A DNA stretch of 64,000 nucleotides from Zygnema circumcarinatum (taxonomy: Eukaryota > Streptophyta > Zygnematophyceae > Zygnematales > Zygnemataceae), in NCBI GenBank assembly GCA_037447605.1, contig CM074809.1, positions 3,004,158 to 3,068,157 on the forward strand, in the 5' to 3' direction. Positions 23,701 to 34,214 of this stretch are shown piece after piece (the stretch's first letter is position 1; each line of letters opens with the position of its first letter). A model generated the notes under the pieces. That model did no database searches and was not told where the DNA came from. It was given only the letters and a program-made list of their open reading frames with translations. Position numbers and translations under genes: made by a program.

Positions 23701-24439
23701 AACGGGCAGGAAGCAAAGAAGTGGGGCAGAGAAACTAAGCATGTGCTGAAACAAAGGAAGACTTTAATTAGAGAACAGAACATTCCTACGAGCAGCTACC
23801 TGTTCTCCTTCCGGAACTCCAATCTGCAGGCTCTGATCGAAGGTCGGTCTGTTTCCACCCTTCCGAATCGTTTTCGTCTGCACAAATCAAATCAACTAAC
23901 AAACGACTGAAACAAATCTGCTCATTGAAAAACTGAAGAATGAGAAAGCTTACACCTTTTTACCAGCGCGCTTTCACTGCTAGAAGCTCTTGCAACTTCT
24001 CTCACAAGGTAGCAAGGGGACAAAGGAAGCGAGCAGAAACCCGAGCAACACTACGGAACACGGAGAACGATGTCCTCGCTGCAATGACAAGCGCCGCCGG
24101 CCTGCTCGCTTGCGTACAGAACGAGAACTGAAATCCTGCAGTCGATGACCTCTACCAAACCCTAAATGCTCGCCCAGCCCCAGTGCATCCTGTCGCCGCA
24201 CGTCCCCCCCTCCCCCCATCCCCACCCCCTCCCCCTGCCCCTCCCCCTCTCCCTCCCGCCCCTCCCTCCCCCCCCCCCTCCCTCCCCTTCCCCCTCCCGC
24301 GCGTCACCTGCAGCACGGCGTCGGAGAGTGGGTCGGGCTCCCCAAAGAGGAAGCGCGCGTACACGTCCTGCTCGCCGTACGCGCTCAGGCTCTGCAGCCC
24401 CGCCGCGTGGTGCACGTGCACGTCCAGGATCCCCGCCAT
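20763..24439 (-). CDS. C2-domain (Ca2+/lipid-binding type) protein with long low-complexity tail
   Basis: Exons on the - strand: 24308-24439, 23800-23877, 23514-23641, 21839-23340 (containing a 10-N gap), 21127-21709 and 20763-20927. Phases match at every visible junction. Exons 1-4 rebuild one N-terminal C2 domain. In order it has MAGILDVHVHHAAGLQSLS, YGEQDVYARFLFG, TKTIRKGGNRPTFDQ, FLKCEVFMAQPRGRDKLLGF and, after a splice, GTLTLTLAYHG. C2 domains bind membranes, often with Ca2+, but too few loop Asp residues are obvious to claim Ca2+ binding. The remaining roughly 700 residues are Gly/Ser/Glu-rich with no domain I recognise. The last exon is a charged RRRRGWKEFWERLEAQRREA segment, probably helical. 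The gap hides the true frame link inside exon 4. Confidence 0.75.
23122..23131. other. Assembly gap (10 N) in a CCCCCT tract
   Basis: Ten N bases inside a (CCCCCT)n run within exon 4 of the C2 gene. The frame before the gap (MAKLLNGGDGG) and after it (MERQSKLSGAG) differ, so the real length is not ten. Confidence 0.97.
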
Positions 24440-26027
24440 GCCGCGCCCGCCGCTCCGAGGGTGGCTCCGCGCCGTCATCTCTCCGCCGCCTCCTCTCACT
24501 CCTCTCCACCACCGGCTACCTCCTCTGCTCCCCTCCTACTCCCGCTTCAAGCCCGCCATGCCCGCGAGAGGAATCCTATTGAAGGAAAATCCCACCTCCC
24601 GTTCCATTCAGACTGCAGCCTCGTCCCTTCTTCCCCCTCCCTTAGCCCCTGCGCACGCTGAGCTCCCCGCCGCCATGGCTGAGCGAGCAGGCCTCCGTCT
24701 TAGGGTTGGGTGGGCCGAGGGCGAAAGAAAGGAAGGGAGGAAGGAAGGCACCGCGAAGCTTCGCCCGCGGACTCTCCCTGACGGGCCGCCGCCGCCGCTG
24801 ACGGCCGCTGACGGCCGGCCGCGTCACGGCTGCCGGCCGGCGGCCACGTGTCGCCATCCTGACTGTCTGTATCATGCCATCCGACGGTCCATTAAAGCAG
24901 CCTCGTGGGGGCGCGTGCGTGGTCGAGGGCGGACGAAGGGTGACGTCATCCACAGATTTTTATTGGGTGGGATTTCCTGCTTTCTCTTTTTTTTTTTGGG
25001 TTGGGCAGGGGAGCAGGAAACGACAAAATGTCGGTGCACGAAAATTACGGCGCGCTGCGTGATCGGAGCGGATGCGGGCGGCCGGCGCGGCCCGCGGCGG
25101 CATGCTGACGTGGTGGCCTGTGCTTGGTCATAAGGGGGCGCGACTCCCGTGGAAGCGTGTCGGCGCGAAGCTTCGCATGGCCCTGGCCACCACGTGGCAG
25201 CGGCCGCCCGCTGGAGGCCCACTGGGGCGGCTCTTCCGAGGACGATCGTGCGTATCCGCTGACGTATGAAACCATACTAAAAGCGTACGGCTCCAATCCG
25301 GAGGAAGACTATCGTATCTAAATGACGCCATCGATTTGACATGACTCAGCGGACTCCGCACTCGGATAGGTACGGGATTGTTACGGAAAAGTACGAAATG
25401 TACGAAATAGTACGGAGGAGATGAGACGTCAGCCAGAGGGCGGCCGCGGGCTGCGGCGAAGTCCCCTTCCGGGATGCCGCCCAGCTGCAACTTCCACGTC
25501 ACCAGTGACGTCACGTACGGATCCATGTTACTGATGCTGCTTACGTAGACGCTCCTTGTTTGGCGATGTGCTGTTCAGTGCTAAATCACTGAAACTGAAG
25601 CTGGGATTGCAACTGCAACTGCAACTGCATGTGTAAGGGTCCGAGATGGGCGACATGAGAGGGACACGCATGCATACATTCCCTGCAAGCCCGCCCTCTT
25701 TATTGACGCACAGAAATGCCTGCCTGCCTGCCTGCTCTCGTCTCGCCCACTCGCTCCAAAAGCAGCCTAGACTCTACCTCTAAGCGTGCTCTGTAGCCGA
25801 AGACATACCCTCCCTCCCTCGCATTAAAGGCCGCTTGGGTTGCCCGACACTGCGAAGGCGTTCATATTAAACCAGAACATGAATACATCTCAATATCTAA
25901 TCCTCAAACGAATTGAATCGGGTAGCGAAACAACGTTGGATGCCCTCCAAGACGCGGTCGCCAGCCAGCGCCCAGAGAGGCGGCTCATGTCAGGGCACGG
26001 GACGAAGCGCCCTACTGCCCTACTGCC
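24440..26027. other. Promoter of C2 gene and intergenic region
   Basis: No gene supported. CACGTG-type cores occur (for example near 24410 and 24845). Scattered GTACGG/CGTACG motifs occur at 25250-25520. A short ACTGCA tandem lies near 25600-25630. Confidence 0.45.
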
Positions 26028-29000
26028 CTAGTGCCCTACTACTGCTGGGGGGGGGGCGGGGGGGCCGTGGCGGTCCTCCCATTGGCGGCGGCCCTCCGCG
26101 GCGAGGCGCAGCATCTCCTTGTACTGCCCGTTGGCGCCGTCGTAGTCGCACACCGCGACCGTGCTCATGCGCACGCGCCGCCCAAAGGCCTGCGCGCCCA
26201 CCCGCCCACAGGCCCCCTTCAGTCACTCTCACATGGCAGGGGGCGCTAGGCCTGCTGCACCCTTACCGCGCTGCAGCCTGCATGGAGGGAGGCAGAGGGA
26301 GGGAGGGAGGGAGGGAGACAGAGGGAGGGAGACAGAGGGAGGGAGCGCTCACCTGCGCAATGCGGCTCCGTGTGAGGGCGAATACCACTTCCGTTTCGTT
26401 GGCAGCCGCCTGGTCCAGCAGACTCTGCAGAGTGGAGTCGAGCCCGCCTGCAGGGTTCCATGGCAACACACATTCAAACCGCGTCAAAACGGAACGGCAA
26501 GTTTTCGAATTGCATACGCTTCAAATCGCATGCGGCAGCAACGGCAAGCTTCTCCTACCCATCGCGTACTCTGAGAAAAGCAGCTCTATTTCTCTCTCTT
26601 CCATGAAAGGAATGCTCTGTGTACTGCCACGTGCAGCAGCTGTCTCATGTTCTCAGCGCAATCCACGTCGACCTCACATTTCGGTCAAAAGCAGTTTCCT
26701 AATCTAGGAAGGTGGGGGGGGGTGTGGGGGTAATGGTGTAAGGAGTGGTCCTACCTTCCGCTGTGACCTCCTCTATGTTTGGCGCCACAATGATGCACTT
26801 CGCCCGCTTGCTCCGTACGGCGCGCGAAACTTCGCGAAGGCCGACAAGAAGGCGCCGCTTTTTCTTTGCCTGCACACAAAATTCAGAGAGAAAAACTCCG
26901 ATGTTCAACGGAAACGTACTCCACGACGAAGGTCCACAAAGAAAATGGAAAAAGTCGAGAAGGGAAGCTTTACTTCATTGACCAGCCCAGTCTACTTGCT
27001 CTCCCTCAGACCTTGATCCGCAATGCTGAGACTTGCAGGCACACTCAAAAGTGGGGAGGAGAGTGGGAGGGAGGGAGGGAGAGAGGGAGGGAGGGAGGGA
27101 GGGAGGGAGGGAGAGAGGGAGGGAGGGAGGGAGAGAGGGAGGAAGGGAGGGAGAGAGGGCGGGAGAGACGGCGGGAGGAAGAGTGGGAGCAGTACTTTGA
27201 GAGGGTCTCTGGCCTGCGCTCTCTCCTGAAAGCGGAGCAGCTCCTTGAGGAGTTCCACTGTGACCCGGTTCAGCTCAGTGCTGATCACCTGCTTGCAATA
27301 TCTGCACGAACATAAAATTCATTGTAGTTTGCACGAAAAAACCAGAAGAAAAGCAGAATTGATACAAGGTCAACAGGTAGAATGTGCACACAGGGAGCCT
27401 CCCTCCCTACCGTATGTACACCTCGGGCCCGATATATGTGTTGGGCTTCTTGCTTCTCGATAAATCTCCATCTTTCAAAGCTTTCCCAGCTTCTGAGGAG
27501 GAAGAGGAGAGAGTCCGCCCCGTCCCGCTGAGAGGGAGAGAGTCTCCGCAGGGCGGCTCATGGCCTCCGCCTGCAGCAGAAGCTTCTTCTGGGTGACAGG
27601 GAGCAGACTCTCCCCCTCCCTCTCCCTCTCCCTCTCCCTCTCCCTCTCCTCTCCCTCTCCCTCTCCCTCTCCCTCTCCTCTCCCTCTCCTCTCCCTCTCC
27701 TCTCCCTCTCCCTCTCCCTCTCCTCTCCCTCTCCCTCTCCCTCCTCCCTCTCCCTCTCCCTCTCCCTCTCTCTCCCTCTCCCTCTCCATCTCCAACTGCC
27801 TCTGCTTCTCTACCTCTGCTTGCGCTCTGCTTCCATGCATTGCAGCCCCTTCCAACCGTTGACTTAACTCAAGCCTCTCCATGGCTTGCTGCACTTCTTC
27901 CTGAGCGGCTGCCTCACATTCTACATGTGCAGCTTCCGACGAAAAACTTTTCCTTGAGGGTCCTTTCAACGATCTCTCTTCAGCCTCTTCGCAATCAGAT
28001 GGAGGAAAACGGGTCGAAGGAGGGTCGACTGCTCCATCTGACGGAGCTGTTTTGCACAACTGCAGGGACTCTCCTTCACTGCCACTCCTGCTAGACTCTC
28101 CTCCCTTCTCATTATCTGTGTCAGAGCTACTGTTTACCCCCGCATCATCGTTGGCTGGGGGGGCTTCTGTAATGGTGTCCACTCCTGCGTTGCATTGTGT
28201 TCCGGCGTTTGCAGCTCTTTCCTTGAGAATGACCTTTTTCAAAGCACTCAGCTTCTTCTTCTTTGGTACAAGCCGTTCTTTGCCCCTGCACACGGTGATG
28301 CAGGAAACGGACAATTGAACAACATAGGATTTTCACCGAAGGTAGTCTTTTCGATTCACTCGCATTCACTAGCATACGACTTGTGGGTTGTGTTACACTC
28401 CACGAGAGAAAGCAGTCGATGGATTTGTGGGGTTCACCTCCTTTGTATCACAGTCGACGAGGCAGGATTGACGGCTGCAGCAACAGGAGAATTTCTGCTA
28501 AGGGAGGAGGGTCCGCTTTGCTTCCACGAGCCTCCCTCCCGGTAATAAGAAGCAATAGCAGATGGAACAGCACCGCTTCGTTGGGCGGCCTGGCACAGAA
28601 AAAAAAGGATATAAATCGACTACATTTCCGTTGCACTTCCTTGCAGTGTTTGCTCGCATCAAACTTGAATAAACAAGGAATAAGGAAGATCTATCTTTTA
28701 TCTTGTGTAGCAAGATATCCGTAGCCTAAAATGTCATCAAAGCAGGAAGTGAATCAACGTCTATGGTCGTTCAACGCATGTACTGAAAAGGAAAGGCAGG
28801 CGCGGATGGGAAGGGCAGTACATTGTTCAAGTTTTGAGCGGGCAGAAGATCGCCGAGGGAGAAAGGACGACGTTTTCCCTGTCCTCTCTCCTTGACAGAT
28901 GCCTCCCTCTGCGACGGATGCAAGAGGAGCAGCGGCTACTCTTAGGGACATTAGATGCAGGATATGAGTCATTGCATTGGAAGCTTTTTCGTAGCAATCC

Positions 29001-29770
29001 CCTACTTTGCACTTGCTTTCAGATGGACGAATGTAAACTACAATGGCACTCAGAAGACAATAGGTGCAGGAGAACGACCGGCCAAAAGTAACTGAAGGTG
29101 AAATGAACTATTGATGTCAAAAGCACACCTTTGCCTCGTAAAGCCTTCGGGACTCTGAATTGTAGCCCTCATGCTTGCTGATTAGGTGGTCCTGAAGAGC
29201 TGGAAATGATTGTACGAATTTATGACAAGAGAGGCAGTGCACCTGGAAAGCAAAAGTCAAAAACCCCTTCACACATTCGTCATCGCAATATTGTTTCCAC
29301 TTAACAAATATCATATCTTGCCAATCCCCTTGCCCTCATTCAGCGAAAGAAAGCGGAGCAGTGAAAAGCTTCAACAACCTTCTCCATACTAATGATGATG
29401 ATGAAGGCATTACCTTTCCTTGAGCATCCATCCGGCTATTTCTCGCTTCGAATGCAGCAAGCTCAAGAAGTTTCCTTTCAGCATTCGAGCTATTGTTTGA
29501 CGGAAGGGGTGCCCGATTGGAGGAGACTGGTGCCATGTCTTCTCCAGTTGATCCACAGAGTGAAAAGCTATTCAATTCCGGAAATAAATGGGCATACTCG
29601 GTGGAAGAGGGAGATGGAACTTGAGAGGGGGGCTGCTCTCTGCGAGGAGTGTCTCGACAGCTGATCCAACCGCCACTCTGTGAGGGAGGCCTGCATGGGG
29701 AGATGCTAGGAGGGCGGTCCAAACTCTGTTCCATGTTGGGGAGGGGCCATGACAGCAGCCTCTGCAGCAC
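26028..29770 (-). CDS. SECIS-binding protein 2-like (SBP2), L7Ae RNA-binding domain
   Basis: In transcript order the exons are: 29414 up to 29734 or 29770, 29129-29242, 28822-28908, 28438-28589, 28285 down to about 27600, one ending at 27411, 27196-27301, 26755-26869, 26353-26447 and 26028-26189. The last four rebuild the SBP2 RNA-binding region: YCKQVISTELNRVTVELLKE, KRRLLVGLREVSRAV, AKCIIVAPNIEEV, GLDSTLQSLLDQAA and VCDYDGANGQYKEML. This L7Ae-type domain binds the SECIS kink-turn and enables selenocysteine insertion at UGA. The KKKLSALKKVILKER block matches the region just upstream in animal SBP2. Near the N-terminus is a C2H2 finger (CLSC, then H-x4-H). An (E/R/G)n coding tract at 27600-27790 blurs the splice pattern there. 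The true start may lie further upstream. Function is inferred from family resemblance. Confidence 0.85.
27054..27185. repeat. (GGGA)n tract in an SBP2 intron
   Basis: GGGAGGGAGAGA-type repeats on the + strand, about 130 bp, so polypyrimidine in the sense of the gene. They lie just after the exon ending at 27196. Confidence 0.9.
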
Positions 29771-30899
29771 CGGATGGGAGACGAAAGATCGTCAAAACGA
29801 TACACAGACAAGTCCATGCCTGCACGTTTAATGGGGCTTACTTCCCTGCTTTACTAGAAATTGCGGGCTTGCGGTATTCAAAATTAAACAGTAGGCATCA
29901 TTGAGTTCAAATCATGCATCCGGTTGTTGCCCCGGCTTACCGACTCCTTCTGGCTGACTCTCCAATTTAACAAATGAATAAATGGTTGTGCTTAACGGTT
30001 TTACCAACCAACCTTCTTTCTGACGCTCTCTGCACCTGTACACTCACTGCAAGTCCCTCCGATAATCCCACTCGCATAACGTGTTTCTATCAACTTATTC
30101 AAAGTTTATAAACACAAATATTCAGTGATAAAGAGAAAATCTTAAATCATTAGAATTAGAAAGGAAGACGACCTTACATGATGGATTTAGCATATCGCCA
30201 CAATTCATCGTTCTTCAGAGAGAACCCCCATTTTATTCCTCCCTTGACTTCAGCCTACGACTTCGACTTTCACATAAAGCGTCCTCCCCCTCTCCGTACG
30301 ACACCTTAACACCCTGACTTCAATCGTTCATAAAAAGATTCAGGCGATAAGCGATTGTTCGAAGCTCAGCATTCCACGGTATTGAGGGAACAAATTCAAT
30401 TAAAATTCGCAAATTGCTTTTAACTGACTAAATTAAAAAACCTGGCCATAATTTCTTAGCTTGACGGTATTAGAGGAACTAAATAGCTTGAATGTGCTCA
30501 TCGTGCCTGCCCTTGTCTCGCCCACTCTCACTCTCACCCGCTCTATCCCTTCGCCTCCCTCTCGCCTTTTCTCCTCCCCTCACTTCTAATTCCTCAACCT
30601 ACCCACCCCCTCTTCCCTCAACTTCTAATTCTACCTCTCCTTAATTCCTTGGTCACTTCCCATCCCCATCGTCCCCCTCGCGCCCTCTCGTCTTCTCGTC
30701 TTTCATCCTTAACTCTCTCTTTGATTTTCCTTCGCCTTTCCTCCCCCTGTCCTTTAATCTCCCTCTCTTTCTACCTCGCGCAGATTCTCTTTCCCTCCCT
30801 CTCACCCTACCCTTCCCTCCACTCGTCTCTCCCTGGCGCTTCTCCCTCGTCTCTTTGCCCTATTCACTCTCTCCCACTCCCTCACCGCGCCCTCACTGC
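29771..30899. other. AT-rich intergenic region
   Basis: No supported gene. 30500-30900 is C/T-rich and gives spurious Ser/Leu/Pro frames. The SBP2 promoter and possible extra 5' exons should lie in the first part. Confidence 0.5.
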
Positions 30900-31160
30900 C
30901 AGTATCGAATATCGTATACGATATCGATATCGTATTCGATCTCGGGGATAGTCCCTGAAGGGACGATATCGTATCAAGTATCTACACGTAACGATATAAT
31001 GTCAAAATATCGTTGGGTGGCGATATACTAGCGAAATATCGTCAAGTTCGGATGAGATGTCGAATATCGTCAGGAAACGATATGGTATGGAATATCGTCA
31101 AATGACAATATTATATCGGAAATCGTTCGTGACGATACAGTATCGAGTATCGGGCGGTGT
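30900..31160. repeat. Array of small ATATCGT/ACGATAT palindromes
   Basis: About nine diverged units of roughly 28-30 bp. Each combines ATATCGT with an inverted ACGATAT a few bases away, for example AATATCGTCAGGAAACGATA. The array begins with a near-perfect ATCGTATACGAT core. Non-coding. Confidence 0.75.
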
Positions 31161-31208
31161 GACCTTCCCTCAGAGCCAAGCCCTTCCGCATTTCTATTCC
31201 TGCACCAC

Positions 31209-31270
31209 CCATGCATGCATTCATGATGGATGCAAGCATGGATGCATGGATGCATGTATGCATGCATGCT
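31209..31270. repeat. ATGCATG-type simple repeat
   Basis: Repeated GCATG/ATGCATGG words over about 60 bp. Non-coding. Confidence 0.8.
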
Positions 31271-31476
31271 CTCGCTTCTACTCTTGGGGCTGCACAGCAA
31301 CAACAACAGGATTTTTGCTCCGGGGGGGTGCTAAGCCTTCTTTCAATAAGAAAGTTGGGGGGCTCAGCTCAGGGGGGGCTAAGGCCCCAAACTTGTATAC
31401 GTAGGTCCGCCACTGCTGATGGTCTGACTTGATGGTTACGATTTAGAAAGCAGTGCTATGCATGAGCACTGCTTTA

Positions 31477-32469
31477 TCACTTCATACGCTGCCATCCCAA
31501 TTGCTGCCAACCCATTAAAATAAATCGAGGTCCCCCAATTTCAGCCAAGAGGGAGCGACACCGCGGACGTACGTACTCGATCGCTCTCCTCTACAAGGCC
31601 AACTTAAAGAAGAACGTGCAGAAGCATGAAGTCAGGGCATGCTCGTCAGGTAGCCGTTAGTTCCACATTTCAGAAGCGCCTATGGGACGTGGCTTACCTG
31701 CTCAATTTCCTTTGGAAAGCCCCTTCCATGGATGCGTGAGAAAGAGGCGTCGCCGTGCCATTCTCTGCCTTCTCCATACACACTGTGAGCTCTCAAGCTT
31801 TGTAAACTCTGCAGCAGTGGATGCAAAGAAGGAGCTAATGTTTAAATGCGACATTCAGCAAGTAATCTTGTAGACCTTCTAGAGGGTACAAACGAGCACT
31901 GGTCAGCTTGGCGAGGCACTGACCTGTGGAGAGGCGGGTGGAGGGTGGCTTGCCGTGAGCTGAGAGAACTTCAAAGGGGAACTTCTCCCCCGCTCCTCCG
32001 TGAACTGCCACTCGAGCACTTGCATCCTTTCAAGGGAGCGCCCTCGCACCTCCGCCTCTCCCACTCCCACAGCCGAGTGGCCGCCATGGCTCCCTGCTCT
32101 CGCTTCGTCACTCCATCGCTGCTGCCTTGCTGCCAGGAGACACTCAATTGCGAGCGCCTCCTTGCTTTGGTAGGGAGCCTCCTCCATCGCGTAGCCGGGC
32201 GAGGATGAATGCGCAGCCCCGAAACTTCTAGAGCCTTCTAGAAGCCTCTGCGCGGCCTCCTCCCAGCTTCCCGCAGCTGCGGGGGAAGGAGACGGGCAAG
32301 ATGGAGGAACGTCGCCAATTGAACGAGCTGTAGATAGCGGCCAGTCGGGCTGCCAAGGGGAAGTAAACTCCCCTCTATAGCTGCGCCACGTGGCATCATC
32401 TTCTCCTCCGCCATTTTCACGCTCACCACGCCGGCCAAGCTGCAGGCGGTGTGCAAAAGGGCTTCCCAT
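31477..32469 (-). CDS. Unrecognised spliced gene
   Basis: Three exons fit in phase: 31924-32469 (ATG at 32469; an open frame continues further upstream to 32754), 31698-31808 and 31477-31590, ending in TGA. They give about 256 residues. The donors (GTCAGT, GTAAGC) and pyrimidine-rich acceptors are good, which is the main evidence for a real gene. The protein is hydrophilic. The middle has a Trp/Glu stretch (GSWEEAAQRLLEGSR) and a charged region (AEVRGRSLERMQVLEWQF). The end is RRAIEYVRPRCRSLLAEIG. I recognise no family. An acceptor at about 32531 (TGCAG) could add an upstream exon, so the start is uncertain. Confidence 0.45.
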
Positions 32470-34214
32470 GGAGGAGCCGAGTGAAGGCTCCGAGCATCCA
32501 GGAGATGGGATCTGAATACCGCTAAAGGTAAACTGCACGCAGAGAATAGGGACGCATGGGTTTGTGGAGAAGACAATGATCAACAATGGGAGACGTAAGC
32601 AACGCAGCGTAAAATCCGCGATATCAGAATCCGCAGTTCCGGCACATGCGAGCCTTCTCCCGTCAGTGAGAGGATAGGCGTACCCCCTCCGGTCAGTGCC
32701 AGCGGACAGAGACGATCTCGCCGTCTCTTTCCGCAAGGCGCAAGAGGCGAGCAATGCATGCGCATGGCTGCCCGGAGGAGGGCGACTCTCTAGAGATTAT
32801 CCATACTGATGCCGACGCAGAAATGCCCTCATTCCCGCCCTGCGCAGCATCCCAGCACAGAAACACTCCTTCCATGCAGCAAACCTCCGAGCTCATATAG
32901 AGCTCCTGGGAGCACAAAGGCTCCGACTCCGACAGCCTCTGCGTGAGGGACCGCCATGGAGAGGTCAGAGGGAGAGAAGGAGGGAGGGAGGGAGGGAGGG
33001 AGAGTGTGCGAGCGCGACCTGTGGTAGGAGGTGCGCTGCCCGCGGGGGGGAGGGAGGGAGGGAGGCGTCCGCGCTCGCTGGCTGGCGGGTGGAGGACAGA
33101 AGCCGGTGCAGGTGACGAGTGGGCAGGAGCGGCCGGGGGAGGCTTATCTGGGGCGGGGGAGGCTCATCTGGGGACGGGGAACGGGCGACAGGCGGGCAGG
33201 CGCGCACTGCGGCCCGTTGCCGTCCGGGGCAGTTGGCGCCCGCGGGCGGAACGTACGGACAAGCGTACGGCTGTACGGGATGGGGACCCATGCGCACATG
33301 CATGCCATGCGGGCAGTGGCTTTGTTTGGGAAAATTGGTGACGAGGGTTTCATAGGGATTGACTTTTTCATGTTCCCGCGGAGGGTACTTTTGTGGGACT
33401 GGCTGGCTAAGCAGGTAGACAAAGTACAGAAAATATAGCGTCGGGCAAGCTAAGACTAACAAACTGACTTGGGGATAAAGATTGGAACGTGACATTTGAA
33501 ACGAAAAGAACCTATATCGCATATTTTCTTGGTAACCATTAGAAAATTCGGAAACCACACTTCGTTCAATTTTCTGTTTTGGTTTCCACGAGTTTAAAGT
33601 TGAAGTTCAGCTGCTCGTTCAAACAGTACGATTCGTACATTCATGTCTGTATGATGTGATGGGCTGAAAACTGGTTTGGTTCGATTTATGCGAGTCATAT
33701 AATCTGCCCAATTTTTGGGACAAAACTAACCGCCATTCACCTGTACAAAATCCCCCCACTCCTGCATTCTTGCTGGAGCACATTCGCTGGGTGACTTTTT
33801 CTACAAAGACCAACCATTGGCGCTGACAAACGGCTGCACATAGAAAGGCATGCACCACATCTTCACACCATTTGCCATGCACAGCATACAAAACAACAAA
33901 CGTGAAAGCCTTGAGCAAAAAACCCCAGTCAGCATGCAACCGTAGCTATCCAAGCCATCCTCACAACCTCCAAACCCTCAATATTGGCGTGCCTTAAACC
34001 AGCCATGCTTGAATACGATCAGCACAACCAAGAGCCAAACTTATGGAGTGCAGAAGTTGGACACAAAGTGGCAGCATCATCCATTGGAAAAAGTTGCATC
34101 CATTTGCAAGTGGCGCCACCCTTCGGAACTTATATCACATATCTACAGGCAATACCCCGCCGGCTCTCTGCTTTCCATTATGCCCTGACACGCGCAGCGC
34201 CGCCCTCCCTCCCT
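32470..34214. other. Intergenic region
   Basis: No further gene supported. It has a GGGAGG run at 32960-33065 and a GC-rich patch with CGTACGG motifs at 33240-33285. The rest is AT-rich sequence next to the DHAR 3' end. Confidence 0.45.
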
